DNA of 36,902 bases from Modestobacter sp. (GCA_025965635.1 JAOPWO010000047.1:1-36902), one strand, 5' to 3'; numbered from the stretch's first letter, positions 1-9,984 are shown. Program-made: numbers and translations. Notes: generated from the sequence alone by a model not told the origin.

Positions 1-240
1 GCCCGACGCGCGGCATGAACCCCCACCCCAGCGTCCGACATCACACTGACGTGCCAAGAGCCGCCATACCGGCGGTGTGCGTGCGCCGCTCACCGAGTGC
101 GTTACCGAGGTAGGAGCCCCTGGTGCGGGTATCAGGGCAGAACAATCAGACCGCCGCCCGGGAGAAGAGCATGCGGTATGCTGCCGCAGCGGACAACCGT
201 CTGGACCGGACTGGACCATTGAGACTCGTGGAGGCAACCC

Positions 241-471
241 GTGGCCCAAGCGCACCCGGCGTCAGCGGTGCTGTCCGAGGCTCCAGCCGACGCGTCTCTC
301 GCACCACATTGCCCGCGCTGCGCATCGTCCCTTCGGGATGAGCAGAGCTTTGTCAACGAATCGTGGGCAGCCGTGAACACCATTTTGACGTGCTGGTGTG
401 TCAGGTGCGGATGGTTCGGAGACATCACAGAATATCCGGTCATGCTCGGTATCGATCAGGAGACCGAGTGA
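241..471 (+). CDS. small zinc-ribbon-like hypothetical protein (76 aa, two CxxC pairs)
   Basis: GTG start preceded by GGAGG with 6-nt spacing; protein contains CPRC...CVRC pairs (CPRCASSLRDEQSFVNESWAAVNTILTCWCVRCGWFGD). Confidence 0.5.
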   Translation: MAQAHPASAVLSEAPADASLAPHCPRCASSLRDEQSFVNESWAAVNTILTCWCVRCGWFGDITEYPVMLGIDQETE

Positions 472-751
472 CGGGTTCCCCCGTCGATCACTGAAATCGC
501 GATGTGGCCGCGACGCACTGGGGACATCCGGGCGTGGTGACGCTACCCGGCCGCGCCCGCGACTCGTGCTGACTCACTTGTACCCGTCGCGATGCGAATG
601 CCCTTGCGAGGCGAGCGCCTCAGCTGTCCCCCGAGCCGGGAACCGCATTGTGCCAAGGGTGCGCGCCTCTGGGACTCGGCGGACCCAGAACTCAGGCCGG
701 CAACCCAACGACTGACGGGTCATGGGCCGGTGAGCAGGACTGAGGATGCCT

Positions 752-1405
752 CGAGCCCTGTGGATCGTTCTTCGACATGCGCTCCGGACACCACATCCGT
801 TGTTGGCGGTGGGTCGGCGCACCTTCGGGCTGTGGTGAATCCCTGAGCGAGTTCGGGGTGCCCGAGTGGACCACGCGGGTGGATCGTCCGTCGGCGATGA
901 ACCGTTAGCCGAAGGCGCGATCATCGGCCTGGATGTCCAGTGCTGCGTTGATCAGGTGTGCGTCGGTCCAGTCCCGTTGGCTCGCCGGGTTGGCGCGCCA
1001 CTTGTAGAAGGCCTGCTTGGAGAAGCCGAGCACCCGGCAGGTCACCGCGACGGGGATCTTCTCGGCGGCGAGCTCTTGGACCAGCGGGTACATCGTTCTG
1101 GGAGCACGTCGCGGGCGAAAGTAGGCCGTCGCCGGCGCAGGATCTCGTTCTCCTGCTCCAGCAGCTCGTTGCGCCGGCGTAGCTCCGCAGCTCAGCCGAC
1201 TCGTTCGTCGACCCGCCGCCGCGATCACCGCCGACGGGCGAGGCCAGTCCGTCGTCCCGGTCGGTGATCTTCAGCCAGCGCTGCAGGCAGGACCTCGAGA
1301 TCCCGCAGTCGCGGGCAACCTGGGGATCGACGCCTCGCCCTCGCGGGCCACGGCGATGACGTCACGCCGGAACTCCGGCGGGAACGGCGGGACCACGATG
1401 CTGAT
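752..1405 (-). pseudogene. IS3-family transposase remnant (OrfA plus N-terminal OrfB), frameshifted, with an in-frame stop
   Basis: OrfA pieces across frames: VVPPFPPEFRRDVIAVAREGEA.../ QVARDCGISRSCLQRWLKITDRDDGLASPVGG. OrfB: MYPLVQELAAEKIPVAVTCRVLGFSKQAFYKWRANPASQRDWTDAHLINAALDIQADDRAFG, then TAA (905-907), then RFIADGR...QQRMW in the same frame. Confidence 0.8.
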
Positions 1406-1704
1406 CTTCCAGCGAGGCCGAAGCCTCGCAGGAAGGAGTCAACCGAACCGGGGCAGACCCGGTCGTCCGGCGGCCCGGAGCAACTCCGTGTCGATCGGGT
1501 CCGGACTCGCCCGACGGAGGACCCTCTCGACGATCGCTCAGTGCCCACGTCGACGGTCTGGGAAGTCCCGGCTCCGGCCGGCCTGGCGGGACGCGGCGGA
1601 CGCGCAGCTCACAGGCACGTTCAGCGGGAGTCTTGCAGCCTGCTCGGACGCCCTGCCGTCGCTTGACGTGACATGCGACATACTTGTAACCTGCCGTCCT
1701 CCAG

Positions 1705-2895
1705 ATGCAACATGACGACGTGTCCTCAGGAAGGCCTGCTGAAACGGTGAATCGGACCGCAGAGCTCACATCACAGGGGATCGGTCAACCTCCCGTGGCA
1801 ACAACCGACTATCTCGAGATGTCGCATGTGACGCGCCGATTCGGTGCAGCGACGGCCGTCGACCGACTCGATCTAGCAGTGCGGCAAGGGGAGATCTTCG
1901 CGCTGCTCGGTCCCAGCGGCTGTGGCAAGACGACCTCTCTCCGAATGATCGCAGGCCTTGAACCGGTAGACGAAGGCCGTATTTCTCTCGCAGGCCGGGA
2001 TCTCGTCAACACGCATTCCGGCGCCTTTCTGCGGCCGGAGCGCCGCAATGTTGGCATGGTGTTCCAATCCTATGCCATCTGGCCGCACATGACCGTCTCC
2101 GAGAACGTCGCCTTCCCGCTCAAAATGCGAAAGACGAGTCGAGCGGAAAGGCGCGAGAAGGTGCACCAGGCCCTCGTGGCGACAGGGCTGTCTGCTGTGG
2201 CGGACCGGCCTGCTACGGCCCTGTCAGGAGGGCAGCAGCAGCGCGTGGCCCTTGCTCGGTCCCTCGTGTACCAGCCGGACCTGCTGCTGCTGGATGAGCC
2301 CCTCTCCAACCTCGACGCCAAACTCCGGGTGCAGATGCGGAGAGAGATCAGGCGACTCAACAGTGAATTCGGGCTCACCATGGTCTTTGTCACCCACGAC
2401 CAGGACGAGGCCCTCTCCCTCGCGGACCGGATAGCAGTCATGAATGATGGTCGCGTCGAGCAGGTAGGCAGACCGTCCGATCTCTACGAACGACCGGAGA
2501 CAGCCTTCGTCCGCGACTTCCTCGGCAGGATGCTGGCTCTGCGGGGGACGTTGTCGCGCATCGGTGGCAGCTGCCGCGTCATCATCCAGGACTCCGATCG
2601 GGTGATCACAGTCGCCGATGCGCCGACCGCGCTCACGGATGGCAGCCCGGTGGGGATCTACTGTCGTCCGGAGGACGTCGATATCCTCCCCATGGGTTCT
2701 GATGCCGGTCCCGACGGCAATGAGATTCCTGCCAGCATTCTCTCAGTGGCCTACCTCGGGGACTGTCTGGAGTACGTCGTCCGGGTGGGTGGCGAGGAAG
2801 CCGTTCTGACTGCGCCGAGGTCACGTTCCTACAGGGTCGGTGACGGCGTGATCCTCCGTGTGCCTGCGGACCGAGCCATTGTCTGGCCGTTATGA
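1705..2895 (+). CDS. ABC transporter ATP-binding protein (Fe3+/spermidine/putrescine type)
   Basis: Walker A GPSGCGKTT, signature LSGGQQQRVALARSL, Walker B LLLLDEPLSNLD, C-terminal TOBE-like region. Confidence 0.95.
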   Translation: MQHDDVSSGRPAETVNRTAELTSQGIGQPPVATTDYLEMSHVTRRFGAATAVDRLDLAVRQGEIFALLGPSGCGKTTSLRMIAGLEPVDEGRISLAGRDLVNTHSGAFLRPERRNVGMVFQSYAIWPHMTVSENVAFPLKMRKTSRAERREKVHQALVATGLSAVADRPATALSGGQQQRVALARSLVYQPDLLLLDEPLSNLDAKLRVQMRREIRRLNSEFGLTMVFVTHDQDEALSLADRIAVMNDGRVEQVGRPSDLYERPETAFVRDFLGRMLALRGTLSRIGGSCRVIIQDSDRVITVADAPTALTDGSPVGIYCRPEDVDILPMGSDAGPDGNEIPASILSVAYLGDCLEYVVRVGGEEAVLTAPRSRSYRVGDGVILRVPADRAIVWPL

Positions 2896-4655
2896 CGGCA
2901 CCGCCGCAGGTATCACCCACGGACGTGCTGCCCCCTACCTCCGGTATCCCGAAACGTCAACGGTGGCGGGGGGCCCGCGGATCGGGCGTTCGCGCCTGGC
3001 TCGTGTTGGCTGTCGTGGGCAGCGCCACCCTGGTACCGCTGGCCTTGCTCCTGGTCAACAGCCTCAACATCGCGTCGGTCAATGAGCCAGTTCGCTACGG
3101 ACTCGACAACTGGCGGGCGGCATTCGCTGACCCTGCCGTGGGTGAGGCGGCATGGAATACGTTCCGGCTGGGTCTGACCCGCACGCTCATCGCAGTGGTG
3201 ATCGCAAGCATCCTGGCTTGGCTGATCGCACGAACTGACATGCCTGGTGGGCACGTCGCCGAGATCCTCTTCTACCTGGCGTTCTTCGTGCCGTCGATCT
3301 CCATGACCTTGGGTTGGATCCTCGTCCTGGATCCCTCCACCGGGGTGCTCAACGAAGCGATCCGTGCTGTCTTCGGGTCGGAGAGCAGTCAGGGACCACT
3401 TACGCCGTACGGGTTCTGGGGGATCATCTGGGTCCACCTGTCATCCTCGACTGTCCCGATCATCACCGTCCTCATCATCCCCGCAATGCGCCGGATGTCG
3501 ACGGCCCTCGAAGAGGCGGCCGCAACCTGCGGCGCCAGCCGCTGGTCCACTGCCAGGCGGATAACGCTGCCATTGATGCTGCCGTCGCTGCTCGGCGCGG
3601 CACTGCTCGGCTTCTTGGCGTCGCTGAAGGCGTTCGAGATCGAGCTCCTGCTCGGCGTGCCGGTAGGCCTGCACGTCTACTCGACCCAGATCTACGAATG
3701 GGTGAGCGACGCGCCACCCGCTTACGGTATAGCCACCGCCCTGGGCGCCGTGTTTGTCCCGGTGATGGTCGTACTGGCCGGCATCCACCGGTTCATCTCC
3801 ACCCGACGCAGTTATGTGACCGTCGGCGCTCATACCTACTCGGACCAACCAGTGCGACTCGGGAAGGTCGGCCGCTGGATCGTCGCCGGGCTCGTCGCCG
3901 CCTACATCGGTGTAACACTGGTCGTACCCCTGGCAGCAATGGTGACCGGGTCCCTGATGCGCCGCTTCGGGTTCTTCGAGCTGGAGAATCCCATCACAAC
4001 ACATCACTGGATGGCACTCTTCGATGACAACTTGCTCATGTCGTCGGTGCGGAACAGTCTCGTCCTGGGCTTGAGCGCAACGGTGCTCGGTGTGGCCGTC
4101 TACTTCTCGATCGCCTATATCGTGGTGCGCAGTCGACTGTCGACCCGAGGCGCCACGGACATCATGGCATGGCTACCCGTGGCCCTCCCCGGGATCCTGC
4201 TGGGGCTCGGCCTGCTGTGGCTCTACCTCGGGACCCCGCTACGAACGGTGCTGTACGGAAACGTCGTAGGGCTGACGCTCGCGATCATCATCGGCCACAT
4301 GGCGGTAGGCACGCAGCAAATGAAGGCCGGTCTTCTACAACTGAGTCCCGACCTGGAGAAGGCGGCCCGAGTCTCCGGTGCCAACCCCCGGAAGGCGACT
4401 CTGCATGTGCTCTTACCGCTGCTAGGGCCCACGGTGGCGGCTACGGCGATCCTCACCTTCGATGCTGCGATCCGCGACATCAGCACGGTCGTCCTGCTGA
4501 GCAGTCGCAATTCCAGGCCGATGTCAATCCTCCTCCTGGAGTACAGCACCGGAGGCGAACTCGAGCGAGCCGCAGCGATGGGCGTGTTGATGAGTCTTGT
4601 CACCGTGACCGTGGCTCTGGTGGCCCGCAGGCTGACGAAAGGCGCGATCAGGTGA
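2892..4655 (+). CDS. ABC transporter permease, fused two-domain (FbpB/ThiP-like)
   Basis: 587 aa; two repeated transmembrane halves with EAA-loop-like segments (EEAAATCGASRWSTARRITLPLMLP; EKAARVSGANPRKATLHVLLPLL); ATGA overlap with the ATPase stop. Confidence 0.93.
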   Translation: MTAPPQVSPTDVLPPTSGIPKRQRWRGARGSGVRAWLVLAVVGSATLVPLALLLVNSLNIASVNEPVRYGLDNWRAAFADPAVGEAAWNTFRLGLTRTLIAVVIASILAWLIARTDMPGGHVAEILFYLAFFVPSISMTLGWILVLDPSTGVLNEAIRAVFGSESSQGPLTPYGFWGIIWVHLSSSTVPIITVLIIPAMRRMSTALEEAAATCGASRWSTARRITLPLMLPSLLGAALLGFLASLKAFEIELLLGVPVGLHVYSTQIYEWVSDAPPAYGIATALGAVFVPVMVVLAGIHRFISTRRSYVTVGAHTYSDQPVRLGKVGRWIVAGLVAAYIGVTLVVPLAAMVTGSLMRRFGFFELENPITTHHWMALFDDNLLMSSVRNSLVLGLSATVLGVAVYFSIAYIVVRSRLSTRGATDIMAWLPVALPGILLGLGLLWLYLGTPLRTVLYGNVVGLTLAIIIGHMAVGTQQMKAGLLQLSPDLEKAARVSGANPRKATLHVLLPLLGPTVAATAILTFDAAIRDISTVVLLSSRNSRPMSILLLEYSTGGELERAAAMGVLMSLVTVTVALVARRLTKGAIR

Positions 4656-4783
4656 CGACTGACGATGTGATGTCCCGCCGATCGGCCGGAAGGACGGCGG
4701 CCTGGCTCGAACAGTGAACGCAGCGGGCCGGACGCTGTGCCCGCTTTATTCCAGTCAAAGATGATTAGAGGAGAACTTTTCAC

Positions 4784-5935
4784 ATGAAGACCAGACAGTG
4801 GTGTGCACGGGTGTCCGCGCTCTCTGCTGCAAGCCTCCTTTTGGCTTGCAGCTCCGGAGCTGCGACGCAGCCCGGTGGGGATAGCGCGTCAGGCGCCGTG
4901 AACGAAGATCCTGGCTGCATTGCGGTAGACGATCCGTTGGTGCAGGCAGCCAAGGATGAAGGGTCCGTGGTGATGTCCGGACCGCCGGATCCCAACGTAC
5001 GTGAGCAGCTCCCTGCTGCGTTCGAGGACCGGTACGGGGTCCAGCTGGACTACATCGGCGGGCGCGGCAGTGAGATCGCAGCCAAGCTGCAGGCGGAACG
5101 GCAGGCCGGTATCTACTCGCAGGACGTCTTCGTCGGTGGCGCGGAGACCATGGCCAATGTCTACTACAAGTCCGGCTGGCTGGCATCGCTCAAGGACATG
5201 CTCCCCGCGGAGACGCTTGCCCCAGACAATTGGGTGCGCGCCGGTAGTCCGTGGGTGGATCCGGATGAGAGCCACATCCTGAAGCTGTCGGAGTACGTGC
5301 TCATGCCGTACGCGCTCAATACGGATGAGCTCGCTCCGAGCGACGCACCCACGTGGAAGGACCTTCTGGATCCGTCGTTGCGCGGCAAGTTCGTCATGGA
5401 CGACCCGCGGGTCAGCGGTGGCGCAATCTATACCGCCACCATGCTCTACGAGCAGTTGGGCGAGGACTTCGTCCGCGACTTGTACGTCGGCCAGGAGCCG
5501 ACCTTCATGACGGATGCTCGCCAGGAGGTGGACGCACTGGCACAAGGGAAGTTCGCGGTCGCCATGGGCACCAACCAATCGGACATCGACGCCGCGACGA
5601 CCGATGGCTTGCCGGTCGAGGTGGTGTCCCCCGAAGGCGGCCCGCTCGCGGTTACGAGCGGTTTTGGGCTCCTGGCGGTAGCCGACCGAGCGCCCCACCC
5701 GAATGCTGCCAAGCTTCTGGCCAGTTGGCTCGCGTGTTCGGAGGGGAACGCGGCCTGGAATGAGGCCTACGGGACGCTGAGTGCGCGGTCGGACGTCGAG
5801 CTGGAGGTGGACCTGCCGGAGTATCAGCATGTCGACCCCGACGCCGAGTACTTCGACACCAACTCCTGGGGATTCCTGACCGGGGACAAGCAGCGGGTAC
5901 AGGCACTGCTCACGACCATGCTGGAAGGCAAGTAG
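4784..5935 (+). CDS. ABC transporter extracellular solute-binding lipoprotein (copy 1)
   Basis: Lipoprotein signal (SLLLACSSGA); AGGAGA ribosome-binding site; Fe3+-type binding-protein architecture; adjacent to its ATPase and permease. Confidence 0.92.
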   Translation: MKTRQWCARVSALSAASLLLACSSGAATQPGGDSASGAVNEDPGCIAVDDPLVQAAKDEGSVVMSGPPDPNVREQLPAAFEDRYGVQLDYIGGRGSEIAAKLQAERQAGIYSQDVFVGGAETMANVYYKSGWLASLKDMLPAETLAPDNWVRAGSPWVDPDESHILKLSEYVLMPYALNTDELAPSDAPTWKDLLDPSLRGKFVMDDPRVSGGAIYTATMLYEQLGEDFVRDLYVGQEPTFMTDARQEVDALAQGKFAVAMGTNQSDIDAATTDGLPVEVVSPEGGPLAVTSGFGLLAVADRAPHPNAAKLLASWLACSEGNAAWNEAYGTLSARSDVELEVDLPEYQHVDPDAEYFDTNSWGFLTGDKQRVQALLTTMLEGK

Positions 5936-5953
5936 AGATTCCAGGTGGATGAC

Positions 5954-5998
5954 ACCGGCGGTTCCGAACGGCCCCTTGAGCTGGTCGGGACCGCCGGT
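5954..5998. terminator. intra-operon stem-loop (attenuator or mRNA-stabiliser candidate)
   Basis: ACCGGCGGTTCCGA (5954-5967) pairs with TCGGGACCGCCGGT (5985-5998); 14 bp with one G.T; 17-nt loop. Confidence 0.5.
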
Positions 5999-6129
5999 TG
6001 CAGTGCCGACCGGGACGAGGCGCCCGTGGGTGCGGGGAACGCACCGGAATCCCTGGCCTCACGGGGGAGCTCGGGTATCACCCGGCTGGTTACCAGACAT
6101 TCTCATCAGTCAGTAGAGGAGTCCGATCG

Positions 6130-7134
6130 ATGTACATAGATGTCCACGGGCACGTCACGGCGCCCGACTCCCTGTACGTGTACAAGTCGGGACTCCTGTC
6201 TCATCGTGGAGCGCACGGCCGCGGAAGTGCGACCTTGACGGCGCAGACGGTGGATGCCGCGCTGGACCAGGCAACGCCGACGTTCGGTGGCCTGTCACAT
6301 CGTCAACACCTCGACGAGGCGGGAATCGATATCCAGTTGATCTCCCCGCGCCCGTATCAGACCATGCACAGCGAAGAGCCCGCGCGGCTGGTCCAGTGGT
6401 ACACGGAAGAGACCAATAACGCCATCCACCTGAGTTGTCAGGTCGAGAGCAGGTTTCGTGGTGTGGCCGGCATGCCGCAGAGCATGCTCTTGGGCGTGGA
6501 CCAATGGGTCGTCGAGCTCCGGCGCTGCGTCGATGAGCTCGGCTTCGTGGCGGCGACGGTCAATCCGGATCCGTATGAGGGCCTCCGGCAGCCGCCGGGG
6601 CTGGGCGACAGATTCTGGTACCCGCTGTGGGAGACGCTGTGCGAGCTGGACATCCCGGCACTCGTCCACTCAGGCGGTTGCCGGCCTCCGTCGCGCGAGA
6701 GCTATTCAGTGCACTTCGTGCAGGAGGAGACCTTGGCGGTGGTCGGCCTGTTGCAGTCCGAGGTCCTGACCGACTTCCCGGAGCTCAAGATCATCGTGTC
6801 GCACGGCGGCGGTGCCATCCCGTATCAGCGCGGGCGGTTCTACCCGGGCGCCTTCCGTCAGGGCGAACGGTTCGAGGACATACTGAGCCGGCTGTACTTC
6901 GACACCTGCCTGTACACGCGCGACTCCATCGAGATGCTGATCCGCGCGGTGGGCGTCCAGCGATGCCTCTTCGGTACCGAGAAGCCCGGTGTCGGATCCA
7001 CACGTGATCCGTCGACCGGCCGTTGGGTCGACGACATCCACCTCCTCATCAACGACATCGATTGGCTGTCGGACGTCGACAAGGGCCGCATCTTCGAGGG
7101 CAATGCCCGCGAATTGTTCAGGCTCGGGGGGTAG
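6130..7134 (+). CDS. amidohydrolase family protein, 4-oxalomesaconate hydratase (LigJ)-like
   Basis: MYIDVHGHV metal-binding N-terminus, IIVSHGGGAIPYQRGRF, LFGTEKPG and IFEGNARELF; AGAGGAG ribosome-binding site before ATG 6130. Confidence 0.85.
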   Translation: MYIDVHGHVTAPDSLYVYKSGLLSHRGAHGRGSATLTAQTVDAALDQATPTFGGLSHRQHLDEAGIDIQLISPRPYQTMHSEEPARLVQWYTEETNNAIHLSCQVESRFRGVAGMPQSMLLGVDQWVVELRRCVDELGFVAATVNPDPYEGLRQPPGLGDRFWYPLWETLCELDIPALVHSGGCRPPSRESYSVHFVQEETLAVVGLLQSEVLTDFPELKIIVSHGGGAIPYQRGRFYPGAFRQGERFEDILSRLYFDTCLYTRDSIEMLIRAVGVQRCLFGTEKPGVGSTRDPSTGRWVDDIHLLINDIDWLSDVDKGRIFEGNARELFRLGG

Positions 7135-7139
7135 TAGCA

Positions 7140-8147
7140 ATGGCAGATGTCGTCATTGGCGCGGGAGCTTCCCACGGTCCGCAGCTGAGCATCCCCCCGG
7201 AGCGCTGGTCAGTCAGGGCAGCCGCAGATCTGCACAACGACAAGCTGAGCTTTCGCGGGTCCGACTACACCTACCAGGAACTCCTGCGGGAGCGCGCGGC
7301 TGCCTTCCGTGACGAAACGGCGTTGGACGTCAAGGTTCGTCGGCATGCGGTTGCACGTGCTGCCGTATCAGAACTGGGCGCAGCCATCCTGGCAGCGGAA
7401 CCGGACGTCCTGGTGGTCGTGAGCAGTGACCACAAGGAGATCTTCTCCGACGAGTTCCTGGCTCCGTTCACCGTCTACTGGGGGGAGACGTTCCAACACG
7501 AGCCGTTGGCGCAGGAGCACCTCGACGCCATGCCAGAGGGTGTTGCTGAGGCTGAAGTGGCGAATGTACCGGAGACCAGCACGACGAAACCTGGCCATTC
7601 CAGCCTTGCGCAGCACGTCATCCGGGAGACGGTGCGGGTCGGGTTCGATGTGTGTGCGTCCAATCGTCTTCCGCTTGGCGCGTATGGTAATCGGGGCATT
7701 CCGCATGGATGGGGTTTCGTCCTGCAGCAGGTGCTGCGGGGTGTCGACATCCCAGTCGTCCCGGTGTTCGTCAACACGTTCTATCCGCCGAACCAGCCTT
7801 CTGCGGCTCGGTGTTTCGACTTCGGTGTCGCCCTGGGCGCAGCGGTCCGTAGCTTCCCGAGTGACATCAGGGTCGGTGTCATCGCCTCCGGTGGCCTCAG
7901 TCACTTCGTGGTGGATGAAGACCTCGACCGCGACGTGCTCGCGGCTCTTTGCGATCGGGACCACGAGCGCCTGAAGGGTCTGCCCGCAAGTCTGCTCAGG
8001 TCCGGTACCTCAGAGGTGCGGAACTGGATCACGGTCGCCGGGGCGCTCCAACCGCCACAATTGAGCCCACGGGTGGTCGCGTACGAGCCCTGCTACCGCA
8101 CCGACGCAGGAACCGGCTGCGCAATGGCGTTCATGCTGTGGCAGTGA
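7140..8147 (+). CDS. class III (LigB-type) extradiol ring-cleavage dioxygenase
   Basis: LigB-fold features: GASHGPQLSIP, VVVSSDHKEIF, PHGWGFVLQQVL, PVVPVFVNTFYPPNQPS, VGVIASGGLSHFVVDEDLD. Confidence 0.87.
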   Translation: MADVVIGAGASHGPQLSIPPERWSVRAAADLHNDKLSFRGSDYTYQELLRERAAAFRDETALDVKVRRHAVARAAVSELGAAILAAEPDVLVVVSSDHKEIFSDEFLAPFTVYWGETFQHEPLAQEHLDAMPEGVAEAEVANVPETSTTKPGHSSLAQHVIRETVRVGFDVCASNRLPLGAYGNRGIPHGWGFVLQQVLRGVDIPVVPVFVNTFYPPNQPSAARCFDFGVALGAAVRSFPSDIRVGVIASGGLSHFVVDEDLDRDVLAALCDRDHERLKGLPASLLRSGTSEVRNWITVAGALQPPQLSPRVVAYEPCYRTDAGTGCAMAFMLWQ

Positions 8148-8375
8148 GGTAGATGTCCGACCACCACGGGCTGGGGGTAGTGGGCCTGCTCACGAGATCA
8201 CTGATGTGATGCCGCTCGGCCAGCTTCGAGAACGGCGACCGCGGCCATGGTGTCTGCGGTCCCTCCGGAAGGCAACTCCCGGTGAGCCTTGTCCGGCGGA
8301 TCTCCTGAGAGCTCCGCGTGCGGTGTCCTACGCTCCGACTGATTGGCGGCCCCAGTGGTAGACGAATTCGTGGAC

Positions 8376-9329
8376 ATGCTGACCACGGAATCTCTTCTGG
8401 TCACACAGGTGCGCCTGGAGGCCCACGGGGTGATCTCAGTCAGCCTTGAGCACCCTTCAGGGGCGCCTCTTCGGCCATGGAGACCCGGGGCGCACCTGGA
8501 TGTGTTCCTGCCGAGCGGCCTGGTTCGACAGTATTCCCTCTGTGGCGACCCGCGCAATCGCACGACCTATACGGTCGCGGTCCTCCGTGAGGATCGCGGC
8601 CGGGGCGGCTCCGCCGAGATGCACGACACCGCCTGGGTCGGAAGAACCCTGGGAGTTCGCGGCCCCCGCAACCATTTCGAGCTGGTCGACGCCTCGAGTT
8701 ACCTCTTCCTGGCTGGCGGGATCGGCATCACGCCGATACTGAGCATGGTGCGCGAGGTCGCGGAGCGCGAGGTCGACTGGTCGCTGTTCTACGGTGGGCG
8801 AGCCAGGGCGTCGATGGCCTTCGTCGACGCGCTGCGTGAACTCGGTGGTGATCGTGTCCACATCCATCCTCAGGACGAGGTGGGCATTCTTCCTCTCGGG
8901 CCCTTGGTCGAGGTTGCTGCACCCGGCACGGCGGTGTATTGCTGCGGCCCTGAGGGAATGGTCAGCGCTGCCGTCGATGTCTGTGCGGAAGCGGGGATGT
9001 CGTCAGCGCTCCATGTCGAACGTTTTGCGCCGTCGTCTCGTTCTTCATCGGCTACGCCGGCCGGGCAGTTCGAAGTGGAACTGCGCCAGACCGGCGTGGT
9101 GCTGCAGGTTCCGTCGGATCGGACTCTGCTGGAGGTGGTCCGGGATGCGCTGCCCGACATGCCCTATTCCTGCGAGGAGGGGTATTGCGGGTCCTGTGAG
9201 TCACGCGTCCTCGACGGGATGCCGGAACATCACGATGACATCCTGACCCCGGAGGAACGGGAGAAGAGCGACACGATGATGATTTGTGTCGGCCGCTCGA
9301 AGACCTCACGGCTGGTCCTCGACCTGTGA
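8376..9329 (+). CDS. VanB-like oxidoreductase (flavin/NAD plus C-terminal 2Fe-2S ferredoxin domain)
   Basis: RQYSLCGDP flavin motif, LAGGIGITPILSM nucleotide-binding, YCCGPEGM, and CEEGYCGSCESRVLDG plus C-terminal Cys of a plant-type 2Fe-2S domain. Alternative TTG start at 8343. Confidence 0.9.
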   Translation: MLTTESLLVTQVRLEAHGVISVSLEHPSGAPLRPWRPGAHLDVFLPSGLVRQYSLCGDPRNRTTYTVAVLREDRGRGGSAEMHDTAWVGRTLGVRGPRNHFELVDASSYLFLAGGIGITPILSMVREVAEREVDWSLFYGGRARASMAFVDALRELGGDRVHIHPQDEVGILPLGPLVEVAAPGTAVYCCGPEGMVSAAVDVCAEAGMSSALHVERFAPSSRSSSATPAGQFEVELRQTGVVLQVPSDRTLLEVVRDALPDMPYSCEEGYCGSCESRVLDGMPEHHDDILTPEEREKSDTMMICVGRSKTSRLVLDL

Positions 9330-9477
9330 GGAGCCCCGCCGTTCGGCTGGACGGAGCCCGAACCACGGCGTCCCCATCGTCAGCCGGACACAGGTCCCAG
9401 CGGCGGCCGGAGGGTGGGCAGCACATGGTCGTGTCGACGCCCGTCCGTGCACGTCTGCCTCGTCCCGGCAGCGCCCG

Positions 9478-9969
9478 ATGGCGGCGGATGGGTCGCTCCC
9501 GGCGGATCTGGTCGAGCGATTGCGCCGGCTCGACACGTGCGCCGTCTCAGGCGCGCTGGACACCCTGAGCCTCCCGGGGCGCGGCCACGGGCATCCGACC
9601 GGTTGTGGGCGGTGCCCGGACCGGTCGTGGGGCATGTCCGCACGGTGTTGGCCGGGCCTTCCGAAGCCGACGGTCCGGCGCAGCACATAGCGGCGGCGGC
9701 GATCGAGGCCGCTGGAGAGGGACGTGCTGGTCATCGCCGACTCCGGTCGGGTGGGCGTCTCCTCGTGGGACTGCATCCTCACCGCGCCCCCAGCCGGCGC
9801 GGCATCGGCGAGGTGACCATCGACCGGGCGTGCGACGACATCCCGGGGAGCGAGGAGCACGGCATCCCGGTGTTCGGTCAGCATGGCCGAGGCCGTGCTC
9901 AGCGGTCGGCCCGTCACCGAGGTCATGCACGACAGCCAGTTCCCAACGGTCGAGGAGGCCACCCCGTGA
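9478..9969 (+). pseudogene. frameshifted RraA/HMG-CHA aldolase (LigK)-like gene remnant
   Basis: Pieces in alternating frames: LPADLVERLRRLDTCAVSGALDTLSLPG / WAVPGPVVGHVRTVLAGPSEADGPAQHIAAAAIEAAGEG / DVLVIADSGRVGVSSW / IGEVTIDRACDDIPGSEEHGIPVFG / MAEAVLSGRPVTEVMHDSQFPTVEEATP*. Confidence 0.75.
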
Positions 9970-9984
9970 CAGCGTCAGGTGATC

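Noticed and set aside
472-750. Several short ORFs on both strands
   Set aside because: No motifs, ribosome-binding sites or consistent frame; likely noncoding or degraded sequence.
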